Below, one piece after another: positions 1 to 7,737 of a stretch of 20,487 bases of DNA; the first letter of the stretch is position 1; the number at the start of each line of letters is the position of its first letter. A program made the position numbers and the translations under genes. Under the pieces are notes generated by a model. The model had not been told where the DNA came from, searched no databases, and saw nothing but the letters and a program-made list of their open reading frames with translations. The DNA is from JBECKQ01 sp040235375 (GTDB lineage Bacteria; Planctomycetota; Phycisphaerae; UBA1845): assembly GCA_040235375.1 (NCBI GenBank), contig JBECKQ010000186.1:1-20487 (forward strand), read 5' to 3'.

Positions 1-893
1 TCGTCGTAGCCGTCGCCGTCGCTGTTGCCCCAGAGGATGGAGTTGACGATCTCCCCCACGCCGCTGCTGCGGTACACGCCGCCCACGTCGCTGGCCGCCG
101 TGTTGCCGGTGACGGTGCAGTTGATCAGCGTGAGGGCGGGCAACATTGGGGAAGTATCGTCGATGTACACAGCACCGCCATCCTTGCCCGCGCGGTTGCC
201 GACAATCGTCGTGTTGATCAGCGTGGCGCTGCCAAACCAGCCGTCGGTAGGATCGTGGTAACCAACCACGTACAATGCGCCGCCGTAATCGGCGGCCTCG
301 TTGTCCCGGAGAGTGCAATTGACGATCCACGCTTCGACGCCGTTGAGGTGGATGGCTCCGCCGTCCCTGCGCGGGTAGGTACCGATGGCGCTGCCGCCGA
401 AGATCGTAACGCCATCGAGACGGAATGTCAGATGATCGACATCTGTCCAACCATAGTCTGCGACGATCACAAACGAGGCGTTATCCGAGCGGTTCTTGAA
501 GCCGGGCTCGTCGTCCCCGTTAATGTCGCCACTGAGGATGGTTTCGTAGGCGTTGATGTCCCGGACGTCGGGATCGGGCGCGCCGACGCCCGCATAGCCG
601 CCTTCGAGCGCCACGCACCTGCGTAGCCGGAACGCCGGCGTTTGGTATATCCCTTCCTCCGGCGGCGTATATACACCGCCGGCGATGGCGATGACGCAGC
701 CGTTCGTATCACAGCAGGAAATCGGCGGCAGATTCAGTGCGTCCTGAAGGTCGTTGAACGCAGTCGCCCAGGACAACCCGTCGCCGCCGGGCGGCGCGTC
801 GTCATCAACATAGTACCGCTGCATCTGAGCGTAACCGACTGTACTGAATGCCAGAAGCGCCACAGCCGTGAAGAGACAAAGCTTGGAGCTCAT
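1..893 (-). CDS. Secreted right-handed beta-helix repeat protein (3' end cut by window edge)
   Basis: An open frame of 297 codons runs from ATG at 893 to the window edge without a stop, so the C terminus is missing. A Shine-Dalgarno GGAGGG lies 8 bases before the ATG. Residues 1-22 form a signal peptide (hydrophobic core, cleavage predicted after GYA). The mature protein starts with 'YYVDDDAPPGGDGLSWATA', an opening common in planctomycete secreted proteins. From about residue 185 it has at least three short repeats of the type 'I/VNCT.. . N.A' followed by 'GGA(L/V)Y', then 'NSILWGNSD'. These are right-handed parallel beta-helix coils, resembling Pmp-type GGA(I/L/V) repeats and the region before choice-of-anchor Q domains. 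It is predicted to be exported to the periplasm or surface; its ligand is unknown. It is the last gene seen of the minus-strand prepilin cluster, 73 bases after the previous stop. Confidence 0.85.
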   Translation of the reverse strand, partial: MSSKLCLFTAVALLAFSTVGYAQMQRYYVDDDAPPGGDGLSWATAFNDLQDALNLPPISCCDTNGCVIAIAGGVYTPPEEGIYQTPAFRLRRCVALEGGYAGVGAPDPDVRDINAYETILSGDINGDDEPGFKNRSDNASFVIVADYGWTDVDHLTFRLDGVTIFGGSAIGTYPRRDGGAIHLNGVEAWIVNCTLRDNEAADYGGALYVVGYHDPTDGWFGSATLINTTIVGNRAGKDGGAVYIDDTSPMLPALTLINCTVTGNTAASDVGGVYRSSGVGEIVNSILWGNSDGDGYD

Positions 894-916
894 CGAAAGC
901 CCTCCAGTTGGTAACG

Positions 917-930
917 ACCTTTGGAAAGGT
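917..930 (-). other. Short perfect palindrome in the leader of the beta-helix gene
   Basis: ACCTTT-GG-AAAGGT is perfectly symmetric over 14 bases. It sits between the stop of the upstream prepilin-like gene (967) and the start of the beta-helix gene (893), about 10 bases before its Shine-Dalgarno. It is an operator-sized site or a small hairpin. There is no T-tract, so a Rho-independent terminator is unlikely. Confidence 0.25.
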
Positions 931-966
931 ATTCGTCAAATGCGTGCATCTTCGATCTCGCACCAC

Positions 967-2088
967 TCAGGGCGCCGGCCAGCCGACAAGTGCAATCCCA
1001 TCCTGACAGGGCCGGCCGGGGGCCGGAATCGGGATATTCGTCGGCACCGGCTCGGCGGGCAGCGTGTCCAATCGCCAGCCCGGGCCGCGGATCATGATCC
1101 AGGTGCAAGCGCCTGTTTCGCCGCCGGCTCCTGTGCTGCAGGCGCCACGCATGTCGCTCGGGTACGGCCTGACCGGCTCGTAGCTTTTCATTCTGATCGT
1201 GCCGACGGCGCCGTCGGCGAACGCCGCGTTGAAATACCAGCCCCTTCCGTGCCATTCCGGACCGTCCAGATACTCCGGGTATTCCGGATTCGCCAGAACG
1301 TCACCGAACGGCCCACCATAAAGATATGACGCCGGATCGTGGTGCGACCAACAGTAGCGGCCCACGTTTTCCATGTACATCAAGGTTTCAGAGGGAACCG
1401 GGACGTCCGACAAAGGACGTAGGAACGGGGAATTGCTCTGCATGCAGCAGAAGCTGCCGCTCATGCCGGTCCAGAAGACGTTGGCACTGTAGGAGGTGCC
1501 GAAGAAGTCGTATGAACTGTAGGTCGGCGCCCGCGCCCACCAGTCGTAGTGCTGGCCCTGGTAGCCGTTGTCGGAAGGGCATTGGTAAGTCTGCATGGCA
1601 ATATACGTATCGTCGGGTGCGAAGATCGAGCCCCCGCGACTGCCAACGGACAACGGCATCTTTGGGTGACCTGGGTAGAGAACAGCATTCAGCGGGCGAT
1701 GCAGCGAACCCATCTTGTTAGCGTAACCGTAAAGCGATTGCGAATAACTGACCACGGGCCCGCCAACGCCTGATTTGCCGCCATACGCGTAATTGCCCAG
1801 TCGCGTCTGGTTCACGCTGCCTGCCTGTGAATCCCTGTCCATCGGTACGATTCCCATGCTGATCGGTCCCACGGGGATGCCGTTTTCGCCGGGATCGGCG
1901 GCGGCGTAGATCATGCTTGCCTCGATGATCTTCCGCAGGTTGGCGAGGCACTGGGCCTGGCGGGCGCGCTCGCGCGTGGAAACCAGCGCCGGGGGTAGCG
2001 CGGCCGCCAGCACCATGAGCGCGCCGCCGACAACGAGCAGTTCAACAAGCGTGAAACCGCGGGGCCTTGTCAAGGTCTTGTTGTTCAT
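967..2088 (-). CDS. Prepilin-leader secreted protein with C-terminal H-x-DG signature, copy 2
   Basis: A 373-residue protein. I chose ATG 2088 over the upstream GTG 2142 because it gives a short basic leader, MNNKTLTRPRG^FTLVELLVV, with the Gly(-1) and Glu(+5) expected for type IV prepilin peptidase. After one hydrophobic helix (about 12-36) come 'STRERAR.AQCLANL' and 'DPGENGIP', as in the large planctomycete DUF1559/H-X9-DG prepilin-like family. Near the C terminus is 'WHGRGWYFNAAFADG', where His and DG are 11 residues apart rather than 9, followed by a Pro-rich tail. The 2160-3257 protein is a close paralogue along its whole length. It is probably inner-membrane anchored and assembled or exported by a type II secretion/type IV pilus-like machine. 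Its function is unknown. No strong Shine-Dalgarno is visible, so coupling to the upstream gene is possible. Confidence 0.85.
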   Translation of the reverse strand: MNNKTLTRPRGFTLVELLVVGGALMVLAAALPPALVSTRERARQAQCLANLRKIIEASMIYAAADPGENGIPVGPISMGIVPMDRDSQAGSVNQTRLGNYAYGGKSGVGGPVVSYSQSLYGYANKMGSLHRPLNAVLYPGHPKMPLSVGSRGGSIFAPDDTYIAMQTYQCPSDNGYQGQHYDWWARAPTYSSYDFFGTSYSANVFWTGMSGSFCCMQSNSPFLRPLSDVPVPSETLMYMENVGRYCWSHHDPASYLYGGPFGDVLANPEYPEYLDGPEWHGRGWYFNAAFADGAVGTIRMKSYEPVRPYPSDMRGACSTGAGGETGACTWIMIRGPGWRLDTLPAEPVPTNIPIPAPGRPCQDGIALVGWPAP

Positions 2089-2159
2089 GAGGTTGCTCAC
2101 TTTCTCGAATCTCCGGCTATCGCGAAACGACCGCTGGCGCACGTGTTACTCGGCGTACC

Positions 2160-3257
2160 CTATCCGCTCGGCCAGCCGACGAGGCCAACACTATCCTGGC
2201 ACGGTCGGCCGGCGGCTGGGCACGGTATGTTCGTCGGCACCGGCTCGGCCGGCAGCGTGTCCAGCCGCCAGCCCGGGGCGCGGATCATGATCCATGTACA
2301 GGGCCCCGTCTCGTTGCCGGCCGCGCCGCTGCACATGCCGCGCATGTCGCCCGGGTACGGCTTGACGGGTATGTAGCTCTTCATCCTGATGGTGCGGACG
2401 GCGCCGTCGGCGAAGGCGGTATTGAAGTACCAGCCTTGTCCGTGCCACTCGGGACCGCCGCGATACTCGGGGTACGACGGTACCGCCAGGATGTCGCCGA
2501 ACGGCCCGCCGTACGTGGACGATGCCGGATCATGGTGGCTCCAGCAGTAACGGCCGACGTTCTCCATGTACATGATCGTCTCACCAGGGACGGGCACGGC
2601 GGATAACGGGCGCAAGAAGGCCGAGTTGCTCGCCAGGCGGCAAGTTGCGCCGCCCGTGCCAGTCCAGAAGGCGTTGGCGCTGTACGAGGTGCCGAAGAAG
2701 TCATAGGAGCTGATGCTGAGGTGTTGCGCCCACCAGTCGTAGTGCTGGCCCTGGTAGCCGGTGTCGGAAGGACATTGATAAGTCCGCATGGCGATTTGCG
2801 TGTCTGCGGGTGATAATTGCGTGCCTCCTCGACCGCCGGGGACAAAAGGCGATTTCTGGTGCGCCGGGTACAGCGTCGCGTTCAACGGACGGTCGAGAGA
2901 ACCCATGTAGTTGGCGGCACCGTAAAACGAATGCGTGGTACTGACCGTCGATCCGCCGATGCCCGACTTTCCGCCGTAGGCATAGTTGCCCAATCTGACC
3001 TGATTCACCGACATGGAAACCGCGGCAATGTAGTTTGTTGGAATCCCATTCTCGCCCGGGTCGGCGGCGGCGTAGATCATGCTCGCCTCGTTGATCCGAT
3101 GCAGATTGGCCAGGCACTGCGCGTTGCGAGCGCGCTCACGGGTGGACACCAGCGCCGGCGGCAGCACGGCCGCCAGCACCATGAGCGCGCCGCCGACAAC
3201 GAGCAGTTCAACAAGCGTAAAGCCTCGGTTCAGCGTTGCGGTCTTGCTGTCGTTCAT
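2160..3257 (-). CDS. Prepilin-leader secreted protein with C-terminal H-x-DG signature, copy 1
   Basis: A 365-residue protein. ATG 3257 was chosen over the track's earlier in-frame start because it follows AAAGG at an 8-base spacing and gives the leader MNDSKTATLNRG^FTLVELLVV. The hydrophobic helix covers about 13-36. Then come 'STRERARNAQCLANL', 'DPGENGIP', 'NYAYGGKSG', 'YQCPSDTGYQGQHYDWWA', 'SSYDFFGTSYSAN', 'YMENVGRYCWSHHDPAS', and 'WHGQGWYFNTAFADG' near residue 272. Nearly every one of these blocks recurs in the next gene downstream, so the pair is a tandem duplication. The start ATGA overlaps the TGA stop of the preceding short gene, indicating translational coupling in one operon. The conserved cysteines (162, 206, 238, 309, 320, 346, 353) suggest an extracytoplasmic disulfide-bonded domain. 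The biological role is unknown. Confidence 0.87.
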   Translation of the reverse strand: MNDSKTATLNRGFTLVELLVVGGALMVLAAVLPPALVSTRERARNAQCLANLHRINEASMIYAAADPGENGIPTNYIAAVSMSVNQVRLGNYAYGGKSGIGGSTVSTTHSFYGAANYMGSLDRPLNATLYPAHQKSPFVPGGRGGTQLSPADTQIAMRTYQCPSDTGYQGQHYDWWAQHLSISSYDFFGTSYSANAFWTGTGGATCRLASNSAFLRPLSAVPVPGETIMYMENVGRYCWSHHDPASSTYGGPFGDILAVPSYPEYRGGPEWHGQGWYFNTAFADGAVRTIRMKSYIPVKPYPGDMRGMCSGAAGNETGPCTWIMIRAPGWRLDTLPAEPVPTNIPCPAAGRPCQDSVGLVGWPSG

Positions 3258-3607
3258 GACCGTGCCTTTCGTTTCAGGACCAGCCCACAATCGGGCACAC
3301 GGGATCCATTGTGTATGGCTGCGCCGCCGAAGGGGTCGGCAGTGGCGTGCGCCAAAACCGGCAAGCTGTAATCAGCAGAGTTCCCGCCAAGGGGAATGGC
3401 ATTTTCCCCCGGGTCGCTCGTGGCATACGTAGGACTGGCGGCGGCGATCTGCCGCAGGTTGGTCGAGCACAGCGTTTGCCGGGCTCGCTGGCGAGTTGAA
3501 GCCAGAATGGGTGGAAGCGCCGCCGTCGCTGCCGTCAGCAGGGCCGCGACCGCAATGAGTTCCGCAAGCGTGAAGGCACGCGCGGAGTGTCCCCTCTCCT
3601 GGGTCAT
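3254..3607 (-). CDS. Short prepilin-like protein, probably a truncated third family member
   Basis: A 117-residue ORF with a good Shine-Dalgarno (GGGAG, about 9 bases before ATG 3607). The leader reads MTQERGHSARA^FTLAELIAV: the residue before the cleavage point is Ala instead of the usual Gly, while Glu(+5) is kept. Residues 12-75 align with its two downstream neighbours ('LPPILASTRQRAR', 'C..NLRQI', 'DPGENAIP'), but the roughly 250-residue C-terminal domain with the H-x-DG signature is absent. It ends in a basic tail overlapping the next ATG by four bases (ATGA). It is either a remnant of a third duplicate or a short minor pseudopilin. The intact frame, ribosome site and coupling favour an expressed gene. 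Confidence 0.7.
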   Translation of the reverse strand: MTQERGHSARAFTLAELIAVAALLTAATAALPPILASTRQRARQTLCSTNLRQIAAASPTYATSDPGENAIPLGGNSADYSLPVLAHATADPFGGAAIHNGSRVPDCGLVLKRKARS

Positions 3608-4065
3608 CTCGTACCACTCCCTGTGCCCGACCTTGCAGAAATCGTGGAGTTGCAGGTTGTCTCTCTTCGACTAAGAGCGTGTCCTGCGGAGAGCCTCCTG
3701 CTTACTGGTTAACAGTTCTATCCAGACGTCGATTATCCTCTTTTCGCATTTCCGTTCAAGACAAATGTCCCGTCAAGTGGTAGCCCGAAAAAGATTGCCG
3801 TGAGACCATCAGGGCGGACGACATGGCCATCTGCCCCGGCGACTCCGTCGGAACCGCCGGATGACGGGCATCGACCCGGAAGCGATTGCCGGCCCCGAAC
3901 GGCCGCCAAAGTCCGAAAAAACGTGGATCAGGCATCAAGGGAAGGCACCAGGCCCGTTAGCCGATACAATCTGGGCTCGACAGGCAGGGCGGCGTTCGGC
4001 CCGAAATCGGGGTCGCCCGGCGGCCCGACGGCTGCCGCCGCCCGCTAGCGCGGAGAGACATCGCC
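3608..4065. other. Divergent intergenic region, no convincing gene
   Basis: This 458-base stretch separates the minus-strand prepilin cluster from the plus-strand hydrolase gene. Short open frames here lack ribosome sites and have low-complexity Arg/Pro/Ala translations, so I call none. It holds the candidate prepilin promoter at 3732-3759. On the plus strand there is a -10-like TACAAT at 3965-3970 without a recognisable -35, a weak candidate for the hydrolase gene. Confidence 0.5.
3732..3759 (-). promoter_or_regulatory. Candidate sigma70-like promoter for the prepilin cluster
   Basis: On the minus strand TTGAAC (3754-3759) and GATAAT (3732-3737, five of six to TATAAT) are 16 bases apart, in a locally AT-richer stretch upstream of the first prepilin-like gene. 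The 5' leader would be about 120 bases. An imperfect palindrome ACTG-GTTAA-CAGT lies just downstream at 3704-3716 and could be an operator. Confidence 0.33.
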
Positions 4066-4947
4066 ATGCTCACCTGGACCTTTCTCGGCGTAGGCGCCGC
4101 GTTCGCCAAGCGCAACTTCCAATCGAACGTCCTCGTCGAGGCGTGGAACGAGGGCCCCGATCGGCAGGCCGAGCCGGACGACACGCTGCTCATTGACTTC
4201 GGCACGACCGGCCCGCTGGCGCTGCACCGGCTGAAGGACCAGCCGGGTTTCGAATACCTCAACGCCGGTGCGTTCGCGAAGTACCCCGCCATCCGCCGCG
4301 TCCTGGTGACGCACAAGCACAGCGATCACATCGGCGGCCTGGAAGAGCTCGCCCTGATGAGCCGGTTCAATTTCACCGACCGCGACGCGCACGGCCACGG
4401 CAAGCCGCAGCTCATCAGCAACATCAGCATCCTCGTGGACCTGTGGGACCAGTCGCTCAAGGGCGGCCTGTCGGCGATGCCCGGCCGCTTCGCCCTTTTG
4501 CAGGACTATTTCTTCATTCTCGCGCTCCATCACGACAGGGCCGGCCAGGATCGCTTTCAACTGCTGAAACGCTACGAGTTCGAGATGTTCCCGACCGATC
4601 ATCTGCAGATCGAGCGCAAGTACGACTGGCCCAGCTTCGGCGTGTACGTCACCGATCGGCGCACGGGGGAGACGGCGTTCTTCTCCGGCGACAGCAAGTT
4701 CGATTACCCGGCCTACTCGCAGATGGTGCACGAAGCGAAGACCGTGTTTCACGAAGTGCAGTTGCGGGATTCGCCGAATCCCGTGCACGCGCTACTCCGT
4801 CAACTGCGGACAATGCCGCCGGACGTGAAGGCCAAGACCCTGCTGTATCACTACGGCGACGAGTGGGACGATGACGAATACGCCTTCGTGTCTTCCGAGT
4901 TCGCCGGCTTCGCCGCGCCCCAGCGGCGCTACGTCGTTTTCGAATAG
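4066..4947 (+). CDS. Metallo-beta-lactamase-fold hydrolase
   Basis: A 293-residue cytoplasmic protein without a signal peptide. ATG 4066 follows GGAG at about 10 bases. The fold is shown by the N-terminal beta strand 'TFLGVGAAF' (as in RNase Z/phosphodiesterase-like members), 'LLIDFGTTG' (41-49), the metal motif HKHSDH (83-88), TDH (177-179), 'FFSGDSK' with the bridging-type Asp at 209, and a distal His in 'VFHE' (229) or 'YHYGD' (262-265). These supply the usual two-metal His/Asp set. The start and order of motifs are closer to RNase Z/cyclic-nucleotide phosphodiesterase-type members than to class B beta-lactamases, but I cannot assign a substrate. A helical insert of about 85 residues (95-175) between the first and second metal sites is unusual. 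The gene stands alone and converges on the LolA-like gene. Confidence 0.85.
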   Translation: MLTWTFLGVGAAFAKRNFQSNVLVEAWNEGPDRQAEPDDTLLIDFGTTGPLALHRLKDQPGFEYLNAGAFAKYPAIRRVLVTHKHSDHIGGLEELALMSRFNFTDRDAHGHGKPQLISNISILVDLWDQSLKGGLSAMPGRFALLQDYFFILALHHDRAGQDRFQLLKRYEFEMFPTDHLQIERKYDWPSFGVYVTDRRTGETAFFSGDSKFDYPAYSQMVHEAKTVFHEVQLRDSPNPVHALLRQLRTMPPDVKAKTLLYHYGDEWDDDEYAFVSSEFAGFAAPQRRYVVFE

Positions 4948-5005
4948 CGCTGGGAGCGGCCCTGGCGAGCGTGGTCGCCGCCGGCGCCGGTCGCTGATCC
5001 GCCGG

Positions 5006-5830
5006 TCAATCCTTCAACGGCTCCTCGGCAACGGCGAAGCCCCTCGACTCCGCAGGCTGCTCGAAGTCCGCGTCCGACAGACTGACGTTCAGGTCCGTGG
5101 CGCTGAGATCGGGAAAGCGGGCGACGGACACGCGATCGCCGCGGACGTCCTCGGCCACGATCTTGACGGGCAGGTCGAGCTTGCGCGAAACGTAGAAGTC
5201 GAGCCGGCTGTAGTCGTCGGCAAGGGGCGAGTCGGGCTTCGGCCGGCAGACCAGATGATCCGTGTCCGGCGGGTCATCGACCTGCGGCGGCACGAGCGTC
5301 ACGTCGAAATTGCGCAGGATCTTCTCCTTCTGCTGACCGAACGGCAGCGGGAACGGCGCTTTCTCGATGTCGAAGAAATCGGCCTTCTCCCCCGGGTGCA
5401 GTATTTCCCGCTTGATGATCGTGCGGCTCTTTCCCTTGATCTCCCAGAGCCAGCGGTCGCGGAACAGCCACCATTGCTTGTCGCGCTTGACGACGTCGTC
5501 GGCGATCAGCTTGTCGAACTCGATAAGGAACATCGGATTCGGCTCGGCGCGTTTGAAGAGGATGGTGCCGAAGCGCGTGGTTTCGGTCAGGTTGAGCCGA
5601 TCAATAACGGTGTACTCGACTTTGCAGCGAATGGTCTGGAGCCTCTCGCCGGCGGACTCCATGCGGGCAAGGAGCGCATCGACCTGGGGGTTCGTCGCCG
5701 GGGAAGTCGCGGGTTGCGTGGTGCTTTCGGCGGCGGGCTGCGTTGCAGCCGGTGAAACGCTCGGTTGGGTGGCAGGCGTCGCCGGCGGCGTGGCGAGGAA
5801 AAGCAGTGAGCTGATCAGAAGTTGAATCAT
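5006..5830 (-). CDS. Secreted LolA-fold-like protein
   Basis: A 274-residue protein with a clear Shine-Dalgarno (GAGGGAG, 7 bases before ATG 5830). Residues 1-13 are hydrophobic and act as a signal sequence. About 35 residues of Ala/Thr/Gln/Pro-rich linker follow ('ATQPA' variants). From about residue 48 the pattern 'VDALLARMESAGERLQTIRCKVEYTVID', 'FKRAEPNPMFLIEFDKL', 'WWLFRDRWLWEIKGKS' and 'YSRLDFYVSRKLDLPVKIVAED' matches LolA/LolB-type half-barrels (lipoprotein-carrier superfamily, common as DUF variants in planctomycetes). There is no lipobox cysteine, so it should be a soluble periplasmic protein or remain anchored by the N-terminal helix. True LolA function is not shown: no LolB or LolCDE is nearby. 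It is the only minus-strand gene between two plus-strand units. Confidence 0.75.
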   Translation of the reverse strand: MIQLLISSLLFLATPPATPATQPSVSPAATQPAAESTTQPATSPATNPQVDALLARMESAGERLQTIRCKVEYTVIDRLNLTETTRFGTILFKRAEPNPMFLIEFDKLIADDVVKRDKQWWLFRDRWLWEIKGKSRTIIKREILHPGEKADFFDIEKAPFPLPFGQQKEKILRNFDVTLVPPQVDDPPDTDHLVCRPKPDSPLADDYSRLDFYVSRKLDLPVKIVAEDVRGDRVSVARFPDLSATDLNVSLSDADFEQPAESRGFAVAEEPLKD

Positions 5831-6046
5831 GCAGCGGCTCCCTCGAAAACCCGAGATTTACCAGAATGGCGGATATTGTGGGCATTTGCTCGCGGCCCAC
5901 AAGCGGCGGTGAAACGGCAGCGAAACGACCCATCGAATTGCCGGTAACCCTGTCCGAGACGCGACGGTGAGCGAGCGGAGGAGGCGACATCCTACCGTTC
6001 GCCTTCGACGATTCACGCGTTTTTTGGCGACGTATCCATGCAATAC

Positions 6047-6150
6047 GCGGCGGGGCGAATGGAGGGTTGACGACGGATCCGCTTCCTTACGGGCGCGGCT
6101 CGGACGGGCGGCGGGGCTATGCACGGTTGACGTTCCATCCGCTCCCTTGT
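6047..6150. repeat. Degenerate tandem direct repeat, two copies of about 43 bases
   Basis: Copy 1 (6047-6090) and copy 2 (6108-6150) share GCGGCGGGGC, ATG, GGTTGACG and ATCCGCT.CCTT in the same order and nearly the same spacing, with a period of about 60 bases. It lies about 215-320 bases before the thiolase-like gene. It could be paired regulator sites or a decayed duplication; no coding function is evident. Confidence 0.5.
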
Positions 6151-6234
6151 CCGCCGCGGCGGGCGGCTCAAACCGGGTTGCGGGCGACTCGCTGGGTGAC
6201 ACATTGGCTGAAGGCGGTGACGGCGCCGGCTTGC

Positions 6235-6263
6235 TTGTGACCTTAACGGCCGGATCGTAGAAT
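6235..6263 (+). promoter_or_regulatory. Candidate sigma70-like promoter of the thiolase/zinc-ribbon pair
   Basis: TTGTGA (6235-6240), a 17-base spacer and TAGAAT (6258-6263, five of six to TATAAT) lie about 100 bases before ATG 6367. The same TAGAAT hexamer precedes the kinase gene at 8472-8477. Confidence 0.4.
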
Positions 6264-6366
6264 CGCCGCGCACGGGCCGGAGGCAGCGCGGATTCATTCG
6301 AGCGCGGCGAATGAGCGGTCGCCAGGAGCCTCCCGACCCCGTCATGGACAGGAAAGGTGGTAGCCA

Positions 6367-7737
6367 ATGATCAAGTTTGGGCCTGGGAACCTGCGTATCC
6401 CGAAGTTCGAGAAACCGGTGTACGTGGTCGCCGGCGGACTGACGGATTTTCGCAAACGGTATCCCGAGAAGAACACGAGCGAACTGTGCACGGAAGCGAT
6501 GCGAATGGCGGTCGAGGAGAACGACCTCAAGATGTCGCCGGAGGAGGTGCGCAGGAGCGTCAACTGGTGCGTGTACTCGCAGTTCGCCGACCACTTCGGC
6601 GATCAGCTTCTTGCCGCCGCGAAAATCCACGACTACCTGGGATTCGACCCGCTGGGCAACATCGAGGTGAAGACCGGCGGGGCGACGGGCGGGTCGTCGG
6701 TGCTCGCCGCCGCCCAGGCCGTGGCGAGCGGATACGCGACGCTCGTTCCCGTGGTCGGCTGGGAGCGGATGGACGAGGTGTCGACCAAGGTCGGCAATTC
6801 GTACATCGCCAGCGCCGCCTGCAAGGACTTCGAAAGCGAGCTGGGCTGGATGTACGCGGCGTACTACGCCCTGATGGCGCAGCGCTACCAGTACGAGAAC
6901 ACCGTGCCGCGCGAAACGCTGGCGAAGATCGCCTGCAAGAACCACGAGTACGCCTGCTACTCCCCGTACTCGCAGAACCCGGGCAAGTACACGATCAAGG
7001 ACGTGCTCGAAAACGATATGGTTTCGGATCCGCTGTCGTTTCTCGAGTGCTGCGTGATGAGCACGGGGGCGGCCGTGCTGTTCCTGGCCGACGAGGAAAT
7101 GGCCTTCAAGATGACGGACCAGCCGATCAGGCTCAGCGCCATCTGCGGGGGCACGCACACGCTGCGGACCGCGGACCGGCGGCCTATGCCCATCCTGCTG
7201 CTGCCGAACGAGACGGAGGAGACGTACAAAGATTACTTCACGCACAAGCGGCACGAGTGGCCGGGATTCAGCTCGTTTCTGGCCGCGCGGATGGCGGCGT
7301 ACCTGGCGTACCATATGGCCGGCATCAAGGACCCGGTTGAAGACCTGGACATTCTCGAAACGCACGACGCCTTCACCATCAGCGACGTGCAGACGTACGA
7401 GGACATCGGTCTGCGGCCCTACGGGCGCGGGCGCGAGTTCATCGAATCGGGCGAGGCCTACTTCGAGGGTAAACTGCCCACCAACCTGTCCGGCGGGCTC
7501 ATCGGCACGATGCACGCCGTGGGCGCGACGGGCATTTTCCAGCTCGTCGAGCTGCTCTGGCAGTTGCAGGGCAAGTGGGACAAGTTCCACGCCGACGCGA
7601 AGCGCTGGGAGCGATACGGCAAGAAGAAACCGGCGGACTTCCGCAGCCTCCAGGTCAAGAACGCCCGCCGCGGCTGCGCAATCAGCCACGCGGGCACGGG
7701 CAGCCACGTGACCTGCTCGATCCTGGAGAAGCCCTGA
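6367..7737 (+). CDS. Thiolase-fold (SCP-x/lipid-transfer type) protein lacking the usual nucleophilic Cys
   Basis: A 456-residue protein; ATG 6367 follows AAAGGTGG at about 8 bases. It matches thiolase-superfamily proteins of the SCP-x/archaeal acetyl-CoA acetyltransferase group along its length: 'WCVYSQFADHFGDQ' (67-80), 'IHDYLGFDP', 'AAAQAVASG', 'GWERMDEVSTK' (131-141), 'ETHDAFTISDVQTYEDIGL' (331-349), 'NLSGGLIGTMHAVGATG' (373-389) and 'HAGTGSHVT' near the end. At the normal active-site loop, usually EA.C.SG, it reads 'IEVKTGGATGGSS' (99-111), so the acylated Cys is Gly or Ala. The His of the HDAF and MHAVGATG motifs (333, 383) are kept. The zinc-ribbon gene starts 96 bases downstream, as in thiolase-DUF35 complexes such as archaeal HMG-CoA pathway enzymes and BbsAB. 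It may be a CoA-thioester enzyme with different chemistry, or a binding protein. No beta-oxidation partner is nearby. Confidence 0.85.
   Translation: MIKFGPGNLRIPKFEKPVYVVAGGLTDFRKRYPEKNTSELCTEAMRMAVEENDLKMSPEEVRRSVNWCVYSQFADHFGDQLLAAAKIHDYLGFDPLGNIEVKTGGATGGSSVLAAAQAVASGYATLVPVVGWERMDEVSTKVGNSYIASAACKDFESELGWMYAAYYALMAQRYQYENTVPRETLAKIACKNHEYACYSPYSQNPGKYTIKDVLENDMVSDPLSFLECCVMSTGAAVLFLADEEMAFKMTDQPIRLSAICGGTHTLRTADRRPMPILLLPNETEETYKDYFTHKRHEWPGFSSFLAARMAAYLAYHMAGIKDPVEDLDILETHDAFTISDVQTYEDIGLRPYGRGREFIESGEAYFEGKLPTNLSGGLIGTMHAVGATGIFQLVELLWQLQGKWDKFHADAKRWERYGKKKPADFRSLQVKNARRGCAISHAGTGSHVTCSILEKP

Larger units (their letters stand above)
5831..6366. other. Long divergent intergenic region, no convincing gene
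   Basis: This 536-base stretch lies between the divergent LolA-like and thiolase-like genes. The open frames on both strands are Arg/Ala/Pro-rich, lack ribosome sites and are probably GC artefacts. It contains the direct repeat at 6047-6150 and the candidate promoter at 6235-6263. I see no RNA gene or riboswitch I could support. Confidence 0.5.

Noticed and set aside
4981..4990. Palindrome CCGGCGCCGG between the convergent hydrolase and LolA-like genes
   Set aside because: Only ten bases in very GC-rich DNA, without a T-tract; not enough for a terminator call.
6013..7707. 564-codon minus-strand open frame opposite the thiolase-like gene
   Set aside because: A GC-driven shadow of a clear gene: Arg/Val/His-rich translation, no ribosome site, no recognisable domain.
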